From: Orthonyx spaldingii
Lineage: Eukaryota > Chordata > Aves > Passeriformes > Orthonychidae
Assembly: GCA_013397795.1 (NCBI GenBank)
Contig: VZTJ01000523.1
Location: forward strand, 3,146,023-3,210,022
DNA: 64,000 nt
Direction: 5' to 3'
Shown here in pieces: positions 44,311 to 56,240 of this stretch. The position numbers and the translations under genes were made by a program. Every line of letters starts with the position of its first letter. Position 1 is the stretch's first letter. The notes below the pieces were generated by a model. It ran no database searches, was not told the DNA's origin, and saw nothing but the letters and a program-made list of their open reading frames with translations.

Positions 44311-44544
44311 ATGGATTTCAGAGCAGGGACCATTCATCACCCGTTATTCCTGTGTTTATTTGGGGTTGGTCTTGGAGTGCTGTTGCTTTTGACAGCTCGC
44401 TCTGCGCTGGGGAGGGGTGAGGGGGGGATGAAAGCGCGGGGCCGGGCGGGGGCCCATCCATCACCTCCGCGGATCCGTCCCTGGATCCATCTGTCACCTG
44501 CACGGCCCCGCAGGGGGAGCGAGGTGAGGAGCCAGGACAGGGGG

Positions 44545-44640
44545 GATGGAACCCCAGATTATGCTGACTCAGAAGGGACCTACAAGGATCTCTGAGTTCA
44601 CCTCCTGGCCCTGCACAGGACCCTCCAACAATCCCACCCC
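44545..44640 (-). mobile_element. CR1 LINE 3' end (GGGTCC...CAACTCAG subfamily)
   Basis: ATTATGCTGACTCAGAAGGG, ACCTACAAGGATCTCTGAGT and CTCCTGGCCCTGCACAGGAC match, in reverse, the 3' end of the CR1 at 7.7-8.2 kb (TGTGCAGGGACAGG, GATCCTGGTGGGTCTCTCCC). The tail octamers are lost. Confidence 0.75.
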
Positions 44641-46184
44641 GTGTTCCGGCCCACACCAGAGGCTGCCTCCCATGAGCACTTCCATCCCTCTTCATCTTCC
44701 CTCCAAGGGCCGACGCCTTAGGGCTGCTTTAGTCTTATCCTTAATAGGAGAAATTTAAGGCTAAGGGTGGCTGCAAACTGCAAAACAAATTCCCCAAAAG
44801 TAGGGCAGGCCACAGAGCTGAGCCGAGCCCGCTGCATTGTCTTTTCTCGGAGAAGTTCACATTTTTTCAGTGAAAAACAAAATTAAAGCAAACAAGTGGT
44901 GTTTGTTGGGATTTTGTTCTGGCTGTTGTGTGCCCAGCGTGCCTGTGCCTGTGTGCATGCGTGGAATTGCTTGCTCCGGCTCTTTTCCCAAGGGAAGCCA
45001 AAGTAGGGAAATAAAAACCTAAAGTGTTTTTTTTATCATTGCTGCTCAGAAACTAAACAATTTCAGCTATGCAGGATCCTCACAGAGGAAGGTAATTGAG
45101 ATCACAGAGGCTTTTTCCCCGCACAGGCATTTCCATGAGGAGGTTTTGATCCACGAGCTTTAAGTGCTTTATTTTTAAATATATTTTTTCTACATGGGAA
45201 AAGAGTTTTTTCCCAAACCAGCATTTTCCCCCAAACCCTTCTGTTCAGGGATGTGCTAACCCAGGTGAATCGGGCTCAGCCTGGGCCACATTCCCGTGTC
45301 AGGGACAATGTCACTGATTAAGGTGGCATCATGTGCCTGGTGACCCAAATGTGGAGGAGAGAAAGAGAGAGAGCTTGGCCTAAAAATGTGTAAATAAAGA
45401 ACATCTGGTTTGTGGGACCCAGGCAGGGAAAGGTCTGATCAACCCCTAATGAACAAATGGCCCCAAAATCCATGAACAGCTCAGGTCCCTGAGACAGCAG
45501 TAACCAGTCCCAGTGACCAGCCCAGCCCCTCGGGGTCACCATGGCACTGGTGGCACCACAAAAGTCCTGGGAGCCTCCAGAGACACTGATGGGACAGCCA
45601 AAACCCACCCTGTGGGACCTTGTGGGTACTCACCCCTTCTCCACTCCCTCCATCCTCCCTCCCGCCGTCGGGATGAAGATTGGTCCATATGGATTCATTC
45701 ATCCAGGGGTTGCTTTAACTCACCTCTCCCAGGATATCCTGCCAGGTGGGACCAGAGCTGGGCTCCTGGTGGCAGCAGTGCCCCAATCCCCCCACACCCC
45801 ACTCCCAATGCTTTCTGTGAGTCTCCTGCTTTTCCCTGGGCCCAGAGCCGCAGCCCCGGGATACAGGGAGAGATAAGGCCCTGCTCACGTTACCTGACAC
45901 TGCCTTCCTGCCACCTGATAGCATTAATTATGACTTATTCTGATATGAAAGGACCCCTTCAGAAGGTTTCCCCCTGCTCTGCCTCCATCCCCGTGCCCAC
46001 CACGGGGACCCCCCACCCCTCCCGCCTCCCCTTCCCGAGCCCACGGGACTTCCCAGTTTTCAGCAAAACGAGATACAGGAGGCTCTTTGAAAAACGCTGC
46101 ACGCTGGCAGCTTTCCCACCTCAGTTTCAAATCTCACTGGATAATATTCTCCATATTCCTTTATGGAAACCAGAAATTCTGGCT
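44641..46184. other. Noncoding sequence with AT-rich part at 44840-45200
   Basis: The AT-rich part includes TGAAAAACAAAATTAAAGCA and TTTAAGTGCTTTATTTTTAA then ATATATTTTTTC. No repeat family or domain recognised. The 253-codon frame at 45513-46274 overlaps two other frames and is treated as chance. Confidence 0.35.
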
Positions 46185-46295
46185 TTGCCGTGTCTCGGTG
46201 CGGCCGCGCTCGCGCCCGGGCGGCGGCTGCGGGGAGCCGGGGGACAGCGGCGGTGGCAGCGGTGGCAGCGGTGACAGCGGTGACAGCAGGCACAG
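46185..46295. repeat. GC-rich block with (GGTGGCAGC)n-type repeat
   Basis: A CpG-rich core, GTGCGGCCGCGCTCGCGCCC (with a GCGGCCGC NotI-type octamer), is followed by AGCGGCGGTGGCAGCGGTGG and CAGCGGTGACAGCGGTGACA, a 9-bp repeat of about five units at 46249-46292. In frame it reads GGSGGSGDSGDS, typical of linkers but also of any such repeat. Confidence 0.75.
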
Positions 46296-48071
46296 CCCTT
46301 GCCACCAGCCATTGAACAAGGCCACAGAAGGCAGAGCTGGGGGAAGCTCCTCTGCCAAACACTTTTTTCGCCCAAAAGTGCAGCCGCAGGTCAACCGTGA
46401 CACCGAAGCAACGGGAGTGATCTTGTATCCCCCAAAAAGGGAAAAATCCGATCAAATCAGCCGAGCTGAACCAGTTTGTTCTGCTGGCTTTGAAGGAAAG
46501 CTTCCTGAAGTTCTGTGATTTGGGCTGAAATGATGTTTTCAGGAGAAATTTGCCTGTGTTTAACTCAAGCCCACTTAAGGAGCTTAAAAAGGAAAAGCTC
46601 GGAGCGCACACGGAATGTTTGCTTGATGACCGAACCAAACGTTTGGGTTGACTCGAGGCAGGTTTTGGACAGAGGACTTTTTCAGTTTGTTTTTCATTTT
46701 GCTGAGTTCAAGTTTGGGTTTTGTCAACGTCTCCCAAGTTTCCTGTAAGCCCTGTGGAAAGATGGGCTGCCAAGGGCTGGGAGAGCCCCACGTCCCAGTG
46801 CAGGGATGGTTATTGAATTCCTGCAGTCCCCAGAATGGCCAGGGGCTTGCAAATAACCTGATGTGCTCTCCAGCTGCCAGGAATTCCCAGCCTAGGTTAT
46901 ATGGGATTATCCAGAATGGGAAGGGCTGTGCTGAGGCACAGGGAACACTCCAGGGTCTCTGGTTCTGGAGTCCCTGTGGAGACAATTGCTTGGAAAACCT
47001 CCCTTGAAAATGTGGTGAAAACAGATTTTCTCCCAGGATATCAGTGAGGGAAAAACACAAATCTGCTCTAAGCTGGTGCTGCTGGGAGCACCCGTGAGCA
47101 CCTGCCTGAAGGTACGGGAGAGTGACACATTCTCTGGGGTGACAGGGGGACTTCTGTATTTCCATAGAGTTTATAAATGGGCCAGGCATGGGCATAACTG
47201 GGTGGGATGCTCTCAGGAACAGGGGCCGGCATGGCAGGAGCAGGTAACAGAGCCATTCCAAGGGGAAAACCCCATGGGATGGGAATGGAGCTGAGCAGAG
47301 GGGCAGCAAGAGGTAAAAATGCACCTTTTCAAGCCCCAAAATGTGAACTCATCCCCCTGGGTAAGGGCAGTGCCACTCCAAGGACAGGGACTGGTGGAGG
47401 AAAGGAACTGCCCAGCACAGCAAAGGACAAGAACAAACCCTAAAAGGGGACTCTTTGCCCTAAAACACCCTCAAAACCCTTCCAACCATCATGGCTCCAG
47501 TCTGACTGGTGCAGAAGCTGCTTTGAGCAGCCAAGGGGCAGCAGGGACAGGAAGGATCCTGCCTGAGGGCAGAAGAAGGCAGGGACACCCATCCAACAGG
47601 TGCTGGGAAGGGAATGCCAGCTCAGCTGAACGGGAATGTTCCCTCCCAGCCCCTGAAGTGGAGCTGCCAGGCCTCCCGCTGCTCTTAACCCAGAGCACAT
47701 TGAGGAGCTAAATATATTCCCAGCCTAATGCAGCAGGGCCTTGCTAGTCTGCCCTCCTTCATTTGGACTCCCAGGCCCGGCTCCCTCCACACCCCAGCAC
47801 AGGTTTAACAGCAGAACCAGCAGGATGAGGGGCTCCTGTTCCCGAGAATTCCCAGCTCTGGCAGGGGTGACTCCGGCTGCTCGCGAGGACACGGCGAGGA
47901 TGTGCAGCAGTAATTGAAACAGAACTGCACTTGTCAGAGGGAATGAGCCGTGGGCTTCCCGCCGGCCTGACCTTGCCCTGTGCTGGATTGGGGAACAAAT
48001 TGCGTTTGTTAATTGGCAAAACAATTCTCCCAGTCATTAGTGTGACTCAGGTCCTAATCCCGGGGTGTTTT
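46296..48071. other. Noncoding sequence
   Basis: At 46520-46660 there is AT-richer DNA with CCCACTTAAGG (NKX2-type CACTTAA). A minus-strand 251-codon frame at 46584-47339 has no domain. The rest is unremarkable. Confidence 0.35.
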
Positions 48072-48230
48072 CATGGAGTCACAGGCTGGTTTGGGTGGGA
48101 AGGAACCTCAAAGCCCATCCAGTCCCACCCCCTGTCATGGGCAGGGACACCTTCCACTATCCCAGGTTGCTCCAAGCCCCATCCAACCTGGCCTTGAACA
48201 CACCATGGGGAGTCCACAACCTCTCTGATT
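48072..48230 (-). mobile_element. CR1 LINE, 5'-truncated 3' end
   Basis: TCATGGAGTCACAGGCTGGT, TTGGGTGGGAAGGAACCTCA, AAGCCCATCCAGTCCCACCC, CCTGTCATGGGCAGGGACAC, TATCCCAGGTTGCTCCAAGC and CATCCAACCTGGCCTTGAAC, fading after CACCATGGGGAGTCCACAAC. Confidence 0.92.
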
Positions 48231-48719
48231 TTCCTTGCAGAATCAAATCCCCATCCCAGGTCCTGGCTGCACCTGCATGGGATCAGGGCTGTCTGGGGAA
48301 CAGCACGGGGACAACTCCCTTGGGCTGGGCCTTTGGAGTCAGTGATGGGACAGCATTCCTGTCCCTGTGCCTGGAACAGCCCAGGACGCCCCTCAGCCAG
48401 CAGGGAGTGAGCAGCACACCCCTCACAGCAGAGCCAGGCAGGCACAGCTGCCTCCAACCCACACCCCGAAAGACAACTGACTTCATCCAGCAAAACTGGG
48501 CAAGAAATGCTCCCCAGGGACGCTGGGCAAAGGCTGGATGTGGTGGAGATTCCCCTCACTCAGCCCTTGCTTTGGGAGAGAGCCCAGCCAGCCCTGCTCC
48601 CACATCCCGGGGGAAACAGGAGCCGGGGAAGGGGGAGTCGAGGTGCTGCCTCGTGCTCGGCCACCCGTAGCCAGCCTGTCCCATCTCCCACTCCCCGTGC
48701 CTGCATTAGCATTCCCCAA
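48231..48719. other. Noncoding single-copy sequence
   Basis: Nothing recognised. Confidence 0.4.
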
Positions 48720-48930
48720 ATCCTTTTAACGCACTGATCTGATAAGGGATCTGCCTGCACTGGGATTTTTTTTCCCGGTGACACATAACCCAGCTGGCTG
48801 GGTGGCGGCTTCGGGGAGGAATCAAACGGTCAGGAACAAATGAGTAAATCAAGTTACCATTTTACATCTCTTTAAGTTGTTTCCCTCTAAGAGCTCCCCA
48901 GATTTTATCTCAGGTAGCTTAATTGGAACA
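48720..48930. promoter_or_regulatory. Candidate regulatory element
   Basis: CTGATCTGATAAGGGATCTG (GATA-like), GGGATTTTTTTTCCCGG, AGGAATCAAACGGTCAGG, AATGAGTAAATCAAGTTACC and AGCTTAATTGG. AT-rich against GC-rich flanks, with no coding frame. Confidence 0.3.
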
Positions 48931-51499
48931 GGAGAGCCGGGGCTCCTCGGAGCGCCGGGCTTTCCAAGGGAAGGGCAGCCCCCACCAGGTAGGAGGGAGC
49001 TTTGCTCGGGAAAGCACAGGGATAATTTATCCACACTTGTGGGAAGTCCAGTAAGCGGCCAGGACTCCCAGTGACGGTGAAGGAGACCGGGAGCAGTCCC
49101 TTCCCAGCGGAGCTGAGCACTGCGGGGAGGGGGCTCTGCCTTTCGGGGGGGCCTTTGTCCCTCAGCATCGCCTGCCTGGCAGCCTCACCTCCACCAGCTT
49201 CTCCCGGGCATCCCACAGTGCCCTCCCTGCCAGCATTTCCTGGATGCTTTTGTCTCCAGGGAGTCACAGGGTGACTTCCCCGGGTTTCACCTTACCTGCT
49301 TCAATCTCCCCCTGCGTTGTTCTCTGGGACCAGCTGTCTCCAACCCACAGAGCCGGAACTCCTGGGAATTTGTGCCTTGGGACTACGAGTTGCTCATCCA
49401 GGCAAGAACCGAGCAATTGCTGCTGCTCCCTGAGCCCCTGTGGGCACGAGGCCACTCAGGAGCCTTGTCCTGGGCTCCTCCATCCCACTGGGACCTGGGA
49501 TGAAGCCCAGGACAGTTCCCTGGGCTGGGAATCCTGTGCACATCCCCTCCATGCCAGGGTGTCTGCTGGCACACCGGTCTGAGTGTGCAGACACACCCCG
49601 CTCCCATGGGCAGAGATTCCATTCCAGCCTTCTCCACACTGGGAGAACTGGGCAGCTGCTGCTGAGCTTCGCTCTTTTCTGCTCCTCAAGTGTTTCTGTA
49701 CAGAAATTTGCCCAGATTTCCCTAACCTAAGAGATAATAACCTGAGGAATTTCTAGTCAGGCTTCATTGGCCATGGCATTTCACTGCTCTTTCACAAATC
49801 CCTGATGTCTTCCTACCCCAAAACACAGCAGAAACAGAAAACAAATCAATCCACGTAACAACAGCATGATCAGCTTTTGTCTGACCCGGGAGAGAGGAGA
49901 GAGCAAGGGAAGAGAGGAGAGATGGAGTGATAGGGAGAGAAGGAGGGAGAGAAAGTGCAGGGCTGAGGAGGGGCAGCATTTATGGACTCGTTGGAAACCA
50001 TCAATCACTGTTGGTGCAAGAGGCTGTTTAGAGCTGGTGAGTATTAAATTCCAGCAGAATCTGATGAATAACAGGAGGAAAAACATTCCTGTTGTAGAAG
50101 AATAAAAACAAGAGTTCCCTCTTCCCCCTGTGCCAAACTTCCCCAACCCGAGACAAACTCCTGGGAAAGGTTGTTCCTCAGCAAGGGGACATGGAGCAGC
50201 CTCGTTGGGAACTCCAGAGGGGCTGCAGGGCTGGGAGGGATCCGAACTGGAACATGCAGGACCTCACTTTCCCAGCCCAAACCTCCAGCTGGGGTGGAAG
50301 GGATGGGGAGTGGCTCATTTTGCCTTAATGATCAGCCAGACCCTGCTAATTATTAGCAACTGGAGTGAGTCTGGTCAGATAAAATCAGGACTCCCTAAGC
50401 CCTGTACCCTTTGGGGCTCAGAGGGGTTCCTGCTGCCCAGGGCCTCCTGCTGCTGGACCTGTCATTCCACAGTCTGGGACACAGCCAGAGCTGCCCTCCT
50501 GTCTCTGAAGATCCAGACCCCAAAAGCACAGACCCTGGTGATGGAGATTGGCATTTGTTGCCTCCTCACATCGTTCTCCAAAGCAGTCAGCAGCAGCATC
50601 TCTCCTTAATTAGACAGGCTGGTAATGAGAGCCGAGGGCCCCAGAGGCTTGTCTGACATCACCAGGTATTGCTGTCAAGCAGACACAGGAAAATGCACTG
50701 CGACTCAGCCAGAACATCCCCAGAATCAGGGAATTTGTCCTAAAAATGCAGGGGCTGATGCTTTGTCTTTGGTGTGTCTCAGTGCTGGGGAGGAGGGAGG
50801 GGAGCACCTGAGCCCAGGCAGATTTGGAAAACATCAAACAACGGCACAGGGGGCACTCGGGCTTCTGATGAAGAATTAATTTGGCATCAGCATAAATGTG
50901 AAAGGGAAAGGCTGGTGCAGCTTAGGTGACCTTTTCCTGGAGCTGTGTGGGCTGTCACGGTGACAAATGGGACACCTGGGCGCTGGCACAAAGGGGCAGC
51001 ACTCCAAGGTCACCTCGGTTTGCTAAACAAGGGGTGGCTGCACTTTGGGGCCAGAGCCTGGACCCCCGAGCTGCTGTGGGAGGTGGGACTGAGGTTCTCC
51101 CACACCCCTGCCCCATCCCAGAGGATGGGCAGTGGCTGTGCACGGTTCCAGTCGGGCACAGAACCCAACGTGGCCATGGCATGAACATGGCATGGAAACA
51201 CGGATGTGTTCATGGTCATTCCCCACTGCCAGGCTCTGCCCCAGCCCCCTCCTGCCTCCAGAGGTGCCAATGCTGCTGCAGGAACGGGATGGGTGACACG
51301 GAATGTCTCCTGAAGGCGCCGTGCCATGGGGGGCCTGCACGGAATTCCCAGCACCTGGCATGGCACCCAGCGAGAGGCTGGAGTGCTGGTGGCATGGCTG
51401 GGAGCAGGGACCCCCTGTGTCCCCCGGGCCCTGTCCCTGCCATGTGGCAGCAGCCCAAGGACCGCTCCGATGGGAGAATGACTCACAGGGACTCTGCTG
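48931..51499. other. Noncoding sequence with purine-rich tract
   Basis: A GA-rich stretch (GGGAGAGAGGAGAGAGCAAG and on) covers about 49888-49965 on the plus strand. Elsewhere no repeat family or domain-bearing frame is seen. The overlapping 268- and 181-codon frames at 50926-51732 run on opposite strands and are treated as chance. Confidence 0.4.
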
Positions 51500-51505
51500 C
51501 GGGTG

Positions 51506-51583
51506 TGTTTCCTATTAGGGCCGTTCAAGTCTCCACAATTAGGAATGCAGCTCAACCAGAGTGTGAATCCCTAATAGGAAACA
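51506..51583. repeat. Perfect 15-bp inverted repeat, 48-bp spacer
   Basis: TGTTTCCTATTAGGG at 51506-51520 is matched exactly by its reverse complement CCCTAATAGGAAACA at 51569-51583. The spacer includes CCACAATTAGGAATGC. No transposon or RNA family is recognised. It could be paired binding sites, a hairpin or the terminal repeats of a tiny mobile element. Confidence 0.9.
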
Positions 51584-51929
51584 TTCCCCAGATGCACATG
51601 AGGGCCCCGAGGAAGATGCCAGCCCTGGAAAGGGCTGGGGGGCGAGAGCCGCCGGGATGGCTCCCACATGAGGCGGCATCAAAGGCGAGGCTGCAGTCCC
51701 GGGGTCTCCGTGGCCACTTCTGCCAACTTTGATCAGGGTTTGTCGTCTGACTCCCAAACAGTTTTTTCACACTTGTTTCCCAAGTGTGAAGAGCCCGAAG
51801 CCATGTTGGAAACTCTGAGACAATTTCGGATTCCTTTGCAACGAAGCCAAGGCCAGGACAATGGGACTTTGATGTTATTGACATATTGGTTCGGAGTTTC
51901 CTTGTTTCCATTTCCCAGCATTAGGCCGG

Positions 51930-52140
51930 AGCAGAGGGCTGCTGCCTTGCTCTGTTTAATTAGGTAATGTTTGTACAGTGCTCGGAGAATATAAAGTGCT
52001 CAGCAAGTGGAAAGCGTTATCCTTATTACTATGCCTTCCATATCCACTGGTTGCATTTGGTGGAGCTGCAAAAGCTTGGAAAGAAAAATAAAATAAGGCC
52101 AAGTTTATTTCATTTAAATGTAAAATAAAATTGTAGTGCT
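51930..52140. promoter_or_regulatory. Candidate conserved noncoding element
   Basis: CTCTGTTTAATTAGGTAATG, TACAGTGCTCGGAGAATATA, GTTATCCTTATTACTATGCC, CCATATCCACTGGTTGCATT, AAAATAAGGCCAAGTTTATT and TCATTTAAATGTAAAATAAA. It has a TTAATTAGG homeodomain site, with a CCTTATTA core, in a 200-bp AT-rich block. Confidence 0.4.
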
Positions 52141-52914
52141 GAGCAGAGGTAATGGACTGGCAGAGGCGGCGAGGGAAGAGCTCTGTGTGTCTCTGGAGCA
52201 GGGACAGCGTGGGCTGAGCCAGGCTGAGTCCCCTTGATGTTGTCCCAAGCTGTCCTGTCCCTGTGTGTGCCAAGTGTGACCTGCACAAGCCCTTCCCAGA
52301 GGCAGCAGAAGCCAGTGCAGCTCCCGGTCCTGCTGGAACTGCCACCGATGGAGCTCCTGGTGCCCATCACCCTCTACCAGGCGGAGATGGGACAGCTGTG
52401 GATGTGGCAGCTGCCAAGCAGGGCCACCACGGCACTGCCAGGCACAGCTGGGCTGGACAGGGGGGCCCAGCACTGGCACAACCCCCAGCAGGTCCCTGGG
52501 TGCTGCCAGCACTGCCAGCCCACCGTGCAGCATTCCAGAGACAGGGAAAACATCCCACTCCTGCTGTGGCTCATCTGGCTCCTGATCCCAGGTGCTGAGG
52601 TGCTGGGAGAGGTCCTTGGGGATGCTCTGAGAATGGGACACCCCTGCACTGCCACTGCTGTCCTCCAGCCCAGTGTGATGCCGGGGATGCTCCCACCCAG
52701 GATTGCTCTGCTTGGGCCCCCGGGCTGGGGCTGGCTGAGTCTTCTCAGGCTGCTGTTCCCTTTTTCCTTCCCCTGGGTGATTTCCCCTCATTGTGATTCC
52801 TCTCCTTGCTGGTGATAAAACATTTGACGAGTTGCACTGAAGGCCCAGACTCAGCAGCCCACCCCAACCCTCCCACCCCAGCCTCTCCCCAGCCAAATAT
52901 GTTTGTATTTTTAA
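52141..52914. other. Noncoding sequence, unusually stop-poor
   Basis: Three long overlapping frames (52114-52917 minus, 267 codons; 52234-52815 plus, 193 codons; 52263-52598 plus) share this stretch. None has a recognisable domain. CACCACGGCACTGCCAGGCA and similar GC-rich sequence explains the low stop count. Confidence 0.35.
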
Positions 52915-53135
52915 CATTTTTAGGCAACAGTCTTAAACCGAAGCAGATGTGACAATGAATATTTATCTGCAGCATCTCAGTATGGGATTTTCTCTTAAAC
53001 TCGATAAAATAAACTGCTCAGGATACAGAACAACATTTCTCCTAATATACAATACACAAGGGGCAGGAGGGGAATTAGCAGATGAACTCGGCATTAAAGC
53101 CATTTAAAATCAAAAGAGCAGCAGCATTTACATGC
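52915..53135. promoter_or_regulatory. AT-rich candidate regulatory block
   Basis: Includes ATTTTTAACATTTTTAGGCA, AATATTTATCTGCAGC, AAACTCGATAAAATAAACTG, TCCTAATATACAATACAC, GGAATTAGCAG and GCCATTTAAAATC. No coding frame or repeat family recognised. Confidence 0.3.
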
Positions 53136-56100
53136 AAGGAGAACAGTTGGTGCTTGCAGTGAGATCCTGGCGTGTTTGCCTTCTCATTCCTGGAGGCTTG
53201 CAGACACCAGGCAGAAAACTTCCTGCCAGGCAGGGGCAGGTGAGCAGGGGGCTCTTCCCGCAGGTGGGGGAGGCAGGAGCAGCCCCTGTTGTGCCGCCAC
53301 GGGACGGGATGAGGAGCGGGGTGAGGAGAGGAAGGAGAAGGCAAACACTGCTCCGGTGACGAGGAGCTCGCCAGGTCCCAGTCCCAGCCTCTCCCATGGG
53401 ACTGTTGCTGTCCCTGTCCCTCTTGGGAGCCCACAGCAGCTCCCCCCGCTGACCTCACCAGGATTTGCTTCCATCCAGCAGGAGAGCGGGATTCAGGGGT
53501 ATTGTTCCCACCTGTGTCTCTTTCATGCTTGGAGGGTGCTGGATTTACCCTGCTGGGACTGATGCACACAGGAAGCTCCAGGCTTCTTGGGCTGGGACTT
53601 CTGGGCTTCCAGGGCAGGCTTTCCTGGCTCTTCAGCATCTCCCTGTGCACCAGAGGGTGGGATGCTGTGGGATCCCTCATGCCCAGGGGTAGGATGAGCT
53701 CCTGTCCCACAGGGCAGCCTGATCCCACCATGGGGCAGCCCCACGGGACCCAACCCTGTGCTTGGCCCCTTCCTCCCTACCCTGCTCGTCCTCAGGGCCT
53801 TGCTTTTGGGACTGAAAGCAAGGAGTGAATAACAACTGCTGCAATCCTTGGGACGAGCGCCGGGGTTCGGCCCGGCCCTGCCGGATCCGGCGGCTGCTGG
53901 AGGCAGCGCGTTCCCCCGGAGCCGGAGGGCATTGCCAACCTTGCCACGTTGTGCTCCAAGAGCCAGGCACGTTCCTCCAACCTGCTGTCTCTGACGCAAA
54001 TCCAGAACAATACGCGGATTAAAAATAACAACCACAACAAAAAGGCCCCACCACCGCCCCAGAGAGCCCCACGCACACGGAGCCCTCCCTAAAACCGGAG
54101 CGGGGAGCGGGCACAGGGGGTGGGTGTGAGCCCGGGTGCTGGAGGGGCAGCAGGAGGGCCCTGAGGGTTGGTTCTGTCTGGTGTCCAGGGCTGAGAGGCC
54201 ACTAAAGCCCCTCGTGCTCATTCACTCCTCCACAGCTCCACAAGGGGAGCGATTTGGAGGGACCAGGGACAGCTGTGCCATGCTGGTGGCCCTCTGTGGC
54301 CGGTCCCCAGCCGAGCTGAGCCAGTGACTGCAGCACCACGCACTGGAACATCTTGTTCCTCTTTGGTTTAGGACCATCCACCCTCCTCCTCCTCTCCCAG
54401 AGAGGGATCCGTGTCTCTGGGTCCTGAGGGACCCCTAAATAATGAGTCAAAGGACACGATCTCCTTTGGTCTGCGGAGAACGTGAACTGGAGCCAAAAAC
54501 TGCTGACTGAAAGGGCTCAGCGGCTTCCCGAGGGGAATGGTCCCAGCTGGTGACACTCACAGGGTCAGAAATGGGATGGGGACTGTTTGAGCCTGGAGGG
54601 AGCACTTCCCATGCTGAACAGAGACCAGGCTGGCACAGGAGATGCCTCCAGCCACCAGCCCAGGCCCTTGGGCCAGTGAGGGCAATGGAGGGCTTTGGAG
54701 TCCCTGTGCTTTTAAAGCATGGGGACGGACCCCAGGCCCTGTCCCATCCCCAGCTCAGGAGGATCCTGCTCAGGACTTCATGGTCCTGTCTCTTCCAGCC
54801 AGCACTGGATCCCATTCCCTGCCCTGAGCAGGGATGGTCCCCTTGTTCTTCAGTGCCTGAGCTTGGCCAGGTCTGAGCTCCCCACATCACTCCTGGGCCA
54901 ACGAACCTTCCCCCCTCATCCTTCATCTCCAGAGCCTGGCCAGATCCAGGCTCCCCTTGTGCCTTCCCGGGGTGTGGAGGAGGAAGGGTCTGATTTCCTG
55001 AGCTGTGCCCAGAGTCCCCAGGGGAGCAGAGGGACGTTCCCGGAGCAGAGGGACGTTCCCAGCCCAGGGGCTGCCCAGCATCCCAAGACAGGTTTTGTTC
55101 ACTCCCAAAACTCCACGAGAGGGGCCTGATGCGATGCTGCAGCCACAGAACATTCCTGTGTAAGGAAATAAAGTGTCAGTGCCACAGCTGTGACATCCAA
55201 AGCTCTGCTTCAGTAGCATGCCCTGGGCAGAAAGAGGCAGCGGGTTCCTGTTTAGGTTTTCGGTTACTGTGTTTGTAAAATATTTATTTTTCTTGGTGTT
55301 TCTATCCCAGCTCTTTTAGAATCCAAATATTTGGAGGCTGGAGGAGCCGTGGCCGGGCCCAGCGCTGCTCTGCTGGCTGGGCTTGGCGTGTGCCAGGCAT
55401 GCTGATGGCCCCGGACCCCCCCAGCCAGCCCTCAGCATCAGACAGTGTTTGAATGCAGTCTCCAGGGGTGGAGAGGGTGGTATGAGGCACTGAAAGAGCT
55501 GGGAGAGGAGAAAAAAAGGATAAGAAAAAAGAAAAGGAAAAGAAAAAAAAAAAGCAGGGCAGTGGTGTATAAATGAATAAATAATAGTAATAAAAAAGAT
55601 CATTGGGAAGTAAAGACATTCTTTATGGTGCATTAATGTGTTTTCTCAGCTGCTCTCTTGACTCGGCACCAGCTCTCGCAGTTCCTGTCCTCAGGACACT
55701 CCGCTGGGCGCAGGGAGGTTTGTTCTGCCTGCTCTGTCCCAATACCGCTGCCCCTGGAGCTCCTGTCACCCACTGCCTCGTGGGGGGACACAGAGCCCCC
55801 ACCTGTCCCTTTCCCCGTGGCCTCCATGCCCATCACTGTCTCCTGGGATTCGGCTCTTTGGGAGAAGAGCCTCTTGCTCCAGAACAGCCCCTGAGGTGCG
55901 AAACGCCACAGCAACCCCGAGGTTTTGTCCCCTTGGTGCCCCCCAGCGCTGCCTCCCCCCACTCTCCGAGGTTCCCTGAGTCCGTGCTTTCCTTCTCCCC
56001 CACCTCCAGCAGCTTCCCAGGGAAGGGATCCATCCCCAGAGCTGGTGGGACCCCAGCCGTGGAGGCAGCAGCTCTTATCAGGCGGCTGCCAGCTCTGTCA

Positions 56101-56157
56101 CCACGCTGTGCTGAGTGACGGGCGCTCCCACCTGCTCCCGGCGCTGAGCGCGGGGTG
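53136..56157. other. Noncoding sequence with several low-complexity patches
   Basis: GC-rich to 55.2 kb, then an AT-rich patch (55255-55300: TGTTTGTAAAATATTTATTT). An A/G-rich run, GAAAAAAAGGATAAGAAAAA then AAGGAAAAGAAAAAAAAAAA, follows at 55510-55556, with AATGAATAAATAATAGTAAT at 55573-55592. A 21-bp duplication (GGAGCAGAGGGACGTTCCC) lies at about 55022-55060. No gene recognised. Confidence 0.4.
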
Positions 56158-56240
56158 CTGCTGCTGCTGCTGCTATAGAATGGGCCAACTTCTTACACTC
56201 ACCTCCTTTCTTCTCTCTCTCTTTTCTTTCTCCCCTTAGA
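56158..56240 (+). other. (CTG)5 repeat followed by acceptor-like pyrimidine run
   Basis: TGCTGCTGCTGCTGCTATAG is followed by CTCCTTTCTTCTCTCTCTCT and TTTCTTTCTCCCCTTAG, ending at about 56240. This is a textbook-looking 3' splice site sequence. The sequence after it stays open for about 33 codons in one frame but has no recognisable domain, so an exon is only a possibility. Confidence 0.3.

Noticed and set aside
44269..44595. 108-codon frame with a hydrophobic stretch resembling a membrane segment
   Set aside because: Its C-terminal part is CR1 sequence (44545 onward), it has no known family, and a single hydrophobic run is common by chance.
46249..46292. GGSGGSGDS-like linker peptide as part of a real protein
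   Set aside because: It is a 9-bp simple repeat; the flanking frame has no recognisable domain.
50926..51732. 268-codon plus-strand frame
   Set aside because: A 181-codon frame lies opposite, no domain is visible, and the frame reads through the right-hand inverted-repeat arm.
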